11,921 nt of DNA from an uncultured Verrucomicrobiota bacterium (GTDB lineage: Bacteria > Verrucomicrobiota > Verrucomicrobiae > Opitutales > Opitutaceae). The notes under the pieces were generated by a model. It was not told the DNA's origin. It did no database searches and saw only the letters and a program-made list of their open reading frames with translations. Positions 6,392 to 11,921 of the stretch are shown piece after piece. Both the position numbers and the translations under genes were made by a program. The stretch is taken from contig CAMLQS010000142.1 in the NCBI GenBank assembly GCA_946482165.1, forward strand, positions 1 to 11,921, given 5' to 3'. Numbering within the stretch: the stretch's first letter is position 1; each line of letters opens with the position of its first letter.

Positions 6392-8338
6392 TCATTCCAA
6401 CAGATGCGCGCGGATGAAGAGCACCATCGCGTAAAACTGGAAATCGGAGTTCTCCTTTTTGCGAAAACCGTGCCCTTCGTCCTTGGCTTCCAGATACCAG
6501 ACGGCGCCGTTTTTGCGGACCACCTCGACCATCTGCACCGCCTCCGTTCGCGGCACGCGGGGATCGTTCGCGCCTTGGATGACGAACAGCGGCTTGGTGA
6601 TTTTCGCGGCGTGGTTGATCGGCGAGATGCGCTCGAAAATCGCGCGCATCGCGGGATCGCGCTCGTCGCCGTATTCCACGCGCCGCAGATCCCGCCGGTA
6701 GCTCTCCGTGTTTTGCAGAAACGTGATGAAGTTGCTGATGCCCACGATGTCGATGGAGCAGCGGATACGGTCGTCGTAGTGGAAGGCGCACGCCAGGGTC
6801 ATGTAGCCGCCGTAGCTGCCGCCCATGATCATCACGCGCGAGGCATCCAGCTCCGGCTGGAGCGCGATCCAGTCGAGGAGCGCGCCGATGTCGCGCACCG
6901 AGTCCTCGCGTTTCGCCCCGTTGTCGAGGGTGACGAAGGTCTTCCCCTGGCCGGTCGAGCCGCGCACGTTGGGGTAGATAATCGCCACGCCGAGTTCGTT
7001 CAGGAAGTAGTTGTTCCGGCCGAGAAACACGGGGCGCGACTGCCCTTCCGGTCCGCCGTGAATGCTGATGATCACCGGACGCTTGCCGGTGAATTTCGCC
7101 GGGGGGCGAAACAGGAAGCCGCCGATCTCCAGTCCGTCGAAACTCCGCCACGCCACGAGCTCCGCCTCGCTGAGCCGTTCCGCCACGAGGCCGCCCAGCT
7201 CGCTTTCCGTCCAGCGCACGACCGCACCCGCGGCCGCGTCGAGCACGAAGACATCCGACGCGCCGCGGGGTGAGCTCACGTTGAACGCCACGTGCCTGTT
7301 GTCCTTGTGCCACCCGCCGACGCCGACCACTCCCGTCGGCAAGCCGGACACCGGTTTGCAGGTCCCCGTCGCGGTATCGAGCAGGTAGGCGCCAGAGCGG
7401 CCGTTTTCGTTGCTCACAAAGGCGAGGGCGCGTCCGTCGTCGGAGAGAGAAAACCCGTCCACGTCGTGTTGCAGGCCGGTGGTGAGGTAAGTGAAGCGCC
7501 GCGTGGCCAGATCGAGATAGGCAAGGCGCTTGAACTCGAAATCCTGATCGGTCGTCACATACACGCCCTTGCCGTCCGCGCTGAACTCCGCGTCGCCATA
7601 GGCCACGTTTTTCGCCGCGCGCGGCGTGAGTTCCGTCTTCCCTCCGCTCGCCACGTCGACGAGCCAAAGATGGCTTTCGTTGATGGAGACATACTCGCCC
7701 ACCAGCAGCGTGCGGTCATCCGGCGACCAGTCCATGACATGCCAGCCGCCACCTGTTGCTTGCAGTTGGAGGCGGTCACTTTTCGGATCGCGCGGATCCG
7801 CAACGTAGAGGTCGCGATCGGCGCCGTTGCGCCGCGTGGAGCCGTAGGCGATGCGATCACCCCGCCGGCTCCAGACGACGCCGCCATTCTGGCTTCGCCC
7901 TCCGTCGGTGATGCGGGTGACCGTGCCATCGGCGAGGTCGTAGCGGTAGAGCTGAGCGAACTCGCTGCCACCGGCGTCGCGGCTAAAGACAAAGTAGTCG
8001 CCGGTCGCGCCGTCGAAGCTCGCCGCCCCCACGGGCTCGTCGAAAAATGTGAGCTGCCGTCGCATCCCGAGCGGAGCGGCCACCTGGTGGATTTGCGCGG
8101 TGCTCCCGAAACGAGTCGAAATCAGCATCTCGAGCCGGGTCGGGTGCCAGCCCGAGAAATTCGCGGAGCGCGCCTCGGTGTAGCGGTTCACATCCCGCAC
8201 CAGGGACATCGGCACGGGGGGAATGCCCTCGGCGACGAGGTTGGCGGCGGGTTTCAGTTCTTCCTCGGATCGGAGCGTGGCGCCAAACACGACGGCGAGC
8301 AGCAGGGCGAGCCGGAGGGGATAAAGTCGGTTATGCAT
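6392..8338 (-). CDS. Secreted S9 family serine peptidase (prolyl oligopeptidase/acylaminoacyl-peptidase type)
   Basis: A 648-residue protein starting MHNRLYPLRLALLLAVV, a typical signal peptide of about 23-25 residues, so export to the periplasm or outside is expected. Residues about 30-390 show the repeated WSP/SPDD-like blades of an S9 beta-propeller (for example DWSPDDRTLLVGEY and FSLSDDGRALAFVSNENG). The alpha/beta-hydrolase domain occupies about 400-648. It has the oxyanion-region HGGPEGQ, nucleophile Ser508 in GGSYGGYM, Asp592 in GANDPRVP and His623 in EGHGF, so the catalytic triad is complete. Family members cleave short peptides. The open frame continues upstream without a stop to a GTG at 8809, but that extension encodes a broken ECF sigma factor; the internal ATG followed by the signal peptide is the credible start. 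No strong ribosome binding site is seen. Sampled lines here have about 55-68% GC by hand count, against about 73-82% in the ligase and exporter genes, which hints at a different origin. Confidence 0.93.
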   Translation of the reverse strand: MHNRLYPLRLALLLAVVFGATLRSEEELKPAANLVAEGIPPVPMSLVRDVNRYTEARSANFSGWHPTRLEMLISTRFGSTAQIHQVAAPLGMRRQLTFFDEPVGAASFDGATGDYFVFSRDAGGSEFAQLYRYDLADGTVTRITDGGRSQNGGVVWSRRGDRIAYGSTRRNGADRDLYVADPRDPKSDRLQLQATGGGWHVMDWSPDDRTLLVGEYVSINESHLWLVDVASGGKTELTPRAAKNVAYGDAEFSADGKGVYVTTDQDFEFKRLAYLDLATRRFTYLTTGLQHDVDGFSLSDDGRALAFVSNENGRSGAYLLDTATGTCKPVSGLPTGVVGVGGWHKDNRHVAFNVSSPRGASDVFVLDAAAGAVVRWTESELGGLVAERLSEAELVAWRSFDGLEIGGFLFRPPAKFTGKRPVIISIHGGPEGQSRPVFLGRNNYFLNELGVAIIYPNVRGSTGQGKTFVTLDNGAKREDSVRDIGALLDWIALQPELDASRVMIMGGSYGGYMTLACAFHYDDRIRCSIDIVGISNFITFLQNTESYRRDLRRVEYGDERDPAMRAIFERISPINHAAKITKPLFVIQGANDPRVPRTEAVQMVEVVRKNGAVWYLEAKDEGHGFRKKENSDFQFYAMVLFIRAHLLE

Positions 8339-8809
8339 TGAGGAAAGTGGTGGCGGCGGACGGGTTCGGGTTTTCTTGAGGGATTCGATCCGGGCGAACA
8401 ACCAGGAGCGGGCGTCGCTCCACTGGCGTTGCACGGAGCGTTCGGAGACGCCCGGGAGACCTCGGCGATCCGTGCTTCGTTCAACCCGGCGAAGAAACGC
8501 AGCTTCGCCAGTTCGACGCGTTCCGGGGAAGGCGGCGGCGAGATCGGCGAGGGCGGCGTCGAGTTGAAGCAGGATCGCCTCTTTTTCGGGTGCGAGGATC
8601 TCGAGGTTGTCGAGCGGAATGCGGCCGGGGTTTTTGCCGCGGCGGACGCGCAGCCGGCGGCGGGCGCGGTCGATGAGGATGTGCCGCATGGCCTCGGCGG
8701 CGGCTCGGGGGTGGCCGGAGCGGATGGCGTCAAGGAGGTGGGTGACGTCGTGAATGAGGCGAAGCTGAGCGCGGGCCGCCGGTGCATGCAGCAAGAAATC
8801 GGAAACCAC
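8339..8809 (-). pseudogene. Decayed ECF RNA polymerase sigma factor, missing region 2 and doubly frameshifted
   Basis: Sigma-factor similarity spans about 8372-8749. It starts DVTHLLDAIRSGHPRAA and jumps straight to AEAMRHILIDRARRR at about 8696-8704. Family members of this ECF type have about 70-75 residues of region 2 (LLPLVYDELRRLA through HFFAA) between these blocks, so core-binding and -10 recognition are gone. Region 4 is split between frames. The main frame reads LADLAAAFP, then a second frame reads ERVELAKLRFFAGLNEARIAEV, then the main frame resumes with PGVSERSVQRQWSDARSW. The first shift maps to a run of four G at 8525-8528 and the second to about 8447-8460; together they restore frame. 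The frame then continues into the S9 gene without a stop. It lies 18 bases after the exporter stop. Such sigma genes often neighbour the genes they regulate, so it may once have controlled the peptidase. Sequencing error cannot explain the region 2 deletion. Confidence 0.8.
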
Positions 8810-8827
8810 GCCGAGGATCGATGTTGC

Positions 8828-11170
8828 TTAAATGCCCGGGTGGACGAGGCGGCGGAGCGAGAAGAGGTCGGTCTCCACGAAGACGAGGGCGAAGAGCACG
8901 ATCAATGCGACGGCGGCGCCGAGGGAGGCGACGGCGGGGATGGCGCTGAATGAAAGGGTGGCAAAGGAGGCGGCGGTGGTGAACGCGGAGAGACGGATGG
9001 ACGCCCGGGCGCGGGGCGAGCCGTCGTCGGCGTGGGCGAAGTGCGCGTAGTCGTCGGCCAGGCAGACGCCGAGCAGGGCGCCGAGCAGATGGAAAAGGCC
9101 GAAGGGTTCCCCGCGCAGCGCGAGGATCGCGAAGGCGAGGGCGGTGGCGAGCAGGGGCAGGGCGGCGGTGCGAAGGCCGGTCCGCAAGCCGTGCAGGCCG
9201 CAGGAGATGAGGACGAGCACGGCTATGCCGACGAAACTGAGCCTGGCGGTGGCGACCCGGTAGCGCGAGAAGAGTTGGTTCAACCCCTCGATGCCGGAGA
9301 GCGAGAGCGTGCCTTCGGCGGCCTCGAGCGGGAGGGCGCTCGCGGCGCGGGAGATAAACCAGGCGCCTTCGGCGTCGCCGTGGGCGAGCAGGCCGAGCGG
9401 GCCGGGGAGGGCGTCGAGCGTGTCGCCGACCAGCGTCTCGTAGGCGGGAGCGGGGCGGGCAAGGTGGGCGGCGAGATCGGCGAGGAAGGGTTTGAAGGCG
9501 TGGGGTTCGTAGCCGGCTTCTTCGGCGACGACGGGGAACGCGGATGCGAATCGGGCGAGATCGGCGCGGGTGTCGGCGGAATGCGCGGCGGCGTAGTCGG
9601 CGGGGAGCGGGAAGAGGTTGGCGATTCCGGAGACGGTCGTGCCGGCGGGTGCGGAGTCGGCGAGCTTTTGCCAACGCTCGCGCGCCTCGGCGAAGGAGGC
9701 GCCGCGGGTGACGAGCGAGACGCCCTCGTCGTTTTCGCCGAAGGCGACGCGGATCGCGGCGTCGTCGGCGCGGAGGGCGGGGGCGGGATACTCGAGGGCG
9801 CGGAGATCGTCGTTCCAGCGGACGCGAAAGAGTCCGAAAATCGAGAAGGCTGCGAGAACGACGAGAAGCGGAGAGCGGAGCTTGCGCGGACAGTCGGCGC
9901 GGGGGCGCCAGGTGCGCGGCCGGAGATCGAGCGCGGGAAAAATGGCGAAGTAGAGGAGGGTGGCGGCGAGCCCGAAGACGATGCCGGCGGCGACGTAGAC
10001 GCCGAGTTGGCGGACGAGCGGGAGCTCCGAGACGGTGAGCGCGAGAAAGCCCGCCACGGTGGTGCCGGCGCCGCCGAGTAGGGGAAGGAGCAGGCGACGG
10101 ATGCGCGCGGCGTAGGTTTCGGTCTCGCCACGGGCGAGCACGAGATGGAAAGCGTAATCCACGGCGACGCCGGAGAGAAGCGAGCCGAGCACGAAGACGA
10201 GGACGTGAACGCGAGGGAAGATGAGCGTGGTCGCGGTGACGGCGCCGAGCGTGGAAATGACGACGAGCGGGATGAGGTGGAGAAGTCCGAAGACGCGGCG
10301 GACGAGGAGAGCGGAGACGATGAGGACGGAGAGGATCGCGATGACGTTGAGGCGCGAAATCTCGGCGCGGGTCGATGCTTTGGCGGCGGCTGCGAAGCGA
10401 TGCACGCCGGTGAAGCGGGCGGTGAGCGCGGGAACGTGGGCGCGGGCGGCGGCTTCCGCGGCGGCGAGGGCGTCGAAGACGGGTTGTTGTCCGTCTTCGG
10501 AGAGCGGGCCGGCGCGGGTCTCGGCCCACACGAGGGCGCGGCCGGGCGTGGCGGCGGGGACGGCCGCGAGCGAGGCAGCGCGGTCGGCGAGATCGGGGAG
10601 GAGCAGCAGCGGATCGGAGGGCGCGAGTTCCGCGAGGGTGGATCCTTCGGGCGAGGCGAGGCGGGCGTCGAGGGTGGCGATGGCGCGGCGGGCGAGCCAA
10701 GACGGGAACGCGGGATGAGCGCCGAGGCCTGGAACCTGAGGGGAGGCGGTTGCGAGCAACTCGGACGCGTAGGCGCGGCGTTGGGCGGCGAGCCAGCCGG
10801 GGAGGAGAAGATCGAGGCGGCGGGCGTGCAGGAGGGCGCCGAGGGCGTGTTGCCAGGAGCGGTCGGCGAGGGGATAGGCGCCGGCGAAGGCGGGGGAGGC
10901 GCGCAGGCGTTCCGCGTGGGCCTCGGCGGCGGCGGCGAGTTTGGCGGGCGGGGTGTCGGCGGGGGCGTCGAGCACGGCGAGGACGACGCGCGACTGGCGT
11001 TCGCGGACGAGGGAGAGCGCGAGGCGGGCCTCGGGGTCGCGCTCGTCGGCGGGGAGGAGCTCGGTGACGTCGGTGGTGAAGCGCGTTTTCGGATCGAGGC
11101 TGAGCAACCAGACGCCGCAGAGGACGGCGAAGGCGAGTAGGATGAGGAGTGGGAGGCGGGCGCGGGGCAC
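8828..11170 (-). CDS. RND/MMPL-superfamily predicted exporter, aryl-polyene-locus type
   Basis: A 780-residue inner-membrane transporter with the duplicated RND layout: a first membrane segment at about 5-24, a large periplasmic loop to about 265, five or so membrane segments to about 415, another near 435-455, a second periplasmic loop to about 655, and a final hydrophobic bundle to about 775. The conserved acidic membrane motifs are visible in both halves, GVAVDYAFH with Asp338 and CLADDYAHF with Asp706/Asp707, consistent with proton-driven export. Size and layout match the predicted exporters (COG4258-like) found with LolA in aryl-polyene clusters, which probably move a lipid-like product toward the outer membrane. 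The start is GTG at 11170, 48 bases after the LolA stop; no upstream ATG suits the hydrophobic N terminus. A 21-base heptamer array lies within it. Substrate is inferred from context only. Confidence 0.9.
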   Translation of the reverse strand: MPRARLPLLILLAFAVLCGVWLLSLDPKTRFTTDVTELLPADERDPEARLALSLVRERQSRVVLAVLDAPADTPPAKLAAAAEAHAERLRASPAFAGAYPLADRSWQHALGALLHARRLDLLLPGWLAAQRRAYASELLATASPQVPGLGAHPAFPSWLARRAIATLDARLASPEGSTLAELAPSDPLLLLPDLADRAASLAAVPAATPGRALVWAETRAGPLSEDGQQPVFDALAAAEAAARAHVPALTARFTGVHRFAAAAKASTRAEISRLNVIAILSVLIVSALLVRRVFGLLHLIPLVVISTLGAVTATTLIFPRVHVLVFVLGSLLSGVAVDYAFHLVLARGETETYAARIRRLLLPLLGGAGTTVAGFLALTVSELPLVRQLGVYVAAGIVFGLAATLLYFAIFPALDLRPRTWRPRADCPRKLRSPLLVVLAAFSIFGLFRVRWNDDLRALEYPAPALRADDAAIRVAFGENDEGVSLVTRGASFAEARERWQKLADSAPAGTTVSGIANLFPLPADYAAAHSADTRADLARFASAFPVVAEEAGYEPHAFKPFLADLAAHLARPAPAYETLVGDTLDALPGPLGLLAHGDAEGAWFISRAASALPLEAAEGTLSLSGIEGLNQLFSRYRVATARLSFVGIAVLVLISCGLHGLRTGLRTAALPLLATALAFAILALRGEPFGLFHLLGALLGVCLADDYAHFAHADDGSPRARASIRLSAFTTAASFATLSFSAIPAVASLGAAVALIVLFALVFVETDLFSLRRLVHPGI
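10724..10744. repeat. Three-unit heptamer repeat inside the exporter gene
   Basis: The + strand units GAGGCCT, GGAACCT and GAGGGGA lie head to tail. The first two resemble the GAGACCT-type units in the subtilase gene. Their 21 bases correspond to exactly seven codons, encoding the SPQVPGLG area of the first periplasmic loop (near residue 145). The match is short and degenerate, so chance is possible. Confidence 0.45.
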
Positions 11171-11180
11171 GGAATTTAGC

Positions 11181-11209
11181 CGCGGATTTCGCGGATGGGC
11201 GCGAATGAC
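11181..11209. repeat. Short 9-10-base tandem repeat between the LolA-like and exporter genes
   Basis: Three degenerate units, CGCGGATTT, CGCGGATGGG and CGCGAATGAC, sit head to tail on the + strand and fill most of the 48-base gap between the LolA-like stop and the exporter GTG. The pattern is like the short CxCGGATT-type intergenic repeats seen in several environmental bacterial genomes. It leaves little room for a ribosome binding site and none is visible before the exporter start. Confidence 0.6.
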
Positions 11210-11218
11210 GGCGGGAGT

Positions 11219-11851
11219 TTAGCGGAAGTAGCGGGCGAGGTCTTCGGGCGTGAATTCGCCGCCGGACTCCGTGTATCCGAGGGCGATGTCTGTGTGGAGG
11301 TTGGGGGTCTTGGCGAGGACGATGCGGGTGAGGCGCGTGGCGTCGCCGGCGAGGGTGAGTTCACGGTAGGTTGCGGGCGCGTCGGGGCGGCGGGAGAAGG
11401 TGAGGGCCCAGGTGCCGGCGTCGCCCTCGGTGGCGGCGAGCGCGTAGGATTTTTCGAGGGTGGCGAGGTCGAATGCGAAGAGGGCGTGGAGGAGGCGGAG
11501 GTCGTCGGCGGCCTCGGGCGGGGCGACTTGTTCGCGTCCATCGGGATGGCGAAGGAGGAGACCTTTGTCGTCGAGGATGACGACGGGCGCGCGGGGCTGG
11601 TCGTAGGCGAGGCTGAGGCCGCGGGCGCGGTCGATGCGGACGATGCCGGAGATGACGACGGGTTTCTTTTTGAGCGGAGTGAAACGGCTTTCGGTGAACT
11701 CGCCGACGACGATGCGCGGACGGGCGAGCGTTTCCAGCCGGGAGCGGACGGCGGGCGCGAGCTCGGCGGCGTAGGGTTCGGCGGCGCGCGCGAGGCCGGG
11801 GAGGAGGGCGAGCGCGAGGAGGAGAACGGGAACGAGGCGAAATAATCTCAT
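11219..11851 (-). CDS. LolA-like periplasmic outer-membrane lipoprotein carrier
   Basis: A 210-residue protein with a clear signal peptide, MRLFRLVPVLLLALALLPG followed by ARA/AE as a probable cleavage site near residue 23. The mature part has the LolA-type pattern: an early helix, then GEFTESRFTPLKKKPVVISG and GLSLAYDQPRAPVVILDDKGLLLR, matching the half-barrel strands in which LolA proteins bind lipid tails. This is a family resemblance by pattern, not a single diagnostic residue. In aryl-polyene-type loci a dedicated LolA paralogue is paired with an MMPL exporter, as here, and is thought to carry lipid-like product or lipoprotein across the periplasm. The ATG overlaps the stop of the upstream gene by ATGA, so it is probably translated as part of an operon. 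A housekeeping LolA cannot be excluded, but the adjacent exporter argues against it. Confidence 0.82.
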   Translation of the reverse strand: MRLFRLVPVLLLALALLPGLARAAEPYAAELAPAVRSRLETLARPRIVVGEFTESRFTPLKKKPVVISGIVRIDRARGLSLAYDQPRAPVVILDDKGLLLRHPDGREQVAPPEAADDLRLLHALFAFDLATLEKSYALAATEGDAGTWALTFSRRPDAPATYRELTLAGDATRLTRIVLAKTPNLHTDIALGYTESGGEFTPEDLARYFR

Positions 11852-11921
11852 CGGCGTGTCGTGATACTGCGAATACGGCGGCGGGCGGCGAGCACGGCGG
11901 GAAAGGTGAACAGGAGGCGGG
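11848..11921 (-). CDS. 3' tail of an unidentified gene at the right edge
   Basis: Only the last 23 residues and stop are inside the window; the frame reads RLLFTFPAVLAARRRIRS and ends ITTRR before TGA. The stop codon overlaps the LolA-like start as ATGA, the arrangement expected for an operon gene, which is the main support for its reality. A hydrophobic stretch followed by a basic tail would suit a membrane-associated protein. In related loci acyltransferase, glycosyltransferase or thioesterase genes occur here, but the fragment does not identify which. Confidence 0.5.
   Translation of the reverse strand, partial: RLLFTFPAVLAARRRIRSITTRR

Noticed and set aside
6392..8809. A genuine sigma-factor/protease fusion protein
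   Set aside because: The S9 part has its own ATG followed by a signal peptide, and the sigma part is deleted for region 2 and frameshifted, so the continuous frame looks accidental.
8730..10700. 656-residue Arg/Pro-rich minus strand open frame
   Set aside because: It is an out-of-frame shadow of the exporter gene; composition is almost only Arg, Pro, Ala and Leu, with no motif.
1..11921. tRNA, rRNA, CRISPR array or intact insertion sequence
   Set aside because: No cloverleaf or rRNA-like stretch, no regularly spaced long repeats, and no transposase motif was seen on either strand.

Overview
The window is a very GC-rich bacterial segment. All recognisable genes lie on the minus strand, so transcription runs right to left. 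The dense G+C bias, a modular secreted subtilase with C-terminal beta-sandwich repeats, a sigma factor of the ECF type common in Verrucomicrobiota, Planctomycetota and Acidobacteriota, and frequent short degenerate repeats suggest a member of the Verrucomicrobiota, possibly an Opitutaceae-like organism. That placement is inference from gene content and composition only.

Layout in the direction of transcription. At the right edge is the 3' tail of an unidentified gene (11848-11921). Its stop overlaps by ATGA the start of a LolA-like periplasmic lipoprotein-carrier gene (11219-11851). This is followed by a 780-residue RND/MMPL-type predicted exporter (8828-11170). Next comes a decayed ECF sigma-factor remnant (8339-8809), which reads in frame into a complete secreted S9 prolyl-oligopeptidase-family peptidase (6392-8338). 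A gap of about 570 bases (5820-6391) of partly lower GC holds no confident gene. Then an AMP-dependent ligase (4473-5819) overlaps by ATGA a fused PAP2-phosphatase/NodB-deacetylase membrane protein (2998-4476). Last is a large subtilase (S8) gene that starts at 2882 and leaves the window at the left edge.

LolA plus an MMPL-type exporter plus a short AMP-ligase is the accessory set seen in aryl-polyene/flexirubin-like fatty-acid-type biosynthetic loci. I infer that this is the edge of such a locus, with the core ketosynthase and ACP genes, if present, beyond the right edge. The sigma-remnant/S9 block sits between exporter and ligase and has visibly lower GC in sampled lines, so it looks like an insertion into, or a rearrangement of, that locus. 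The PAP2-NodB fusion is translationally coupled to the ligase and may act on a lipid-linked or lipid-sugar product at the membrane. The subtilase has its own upstream AT-rich island and is probably a separate transcription unit.

Three coding sequences carry short arrays of degenerate 7-base repeats kept in frame, and one intergenic gap carries a 9-10-base repeat. The points most worth a second look are the sigma-factor wreck fused in frame to a protease, the PAP2-NodB fusion coupled to an adenylating enzyme, the heptamer arrays inside genes, and an insertion of about 120 residues in the subtilase catalytic domain.
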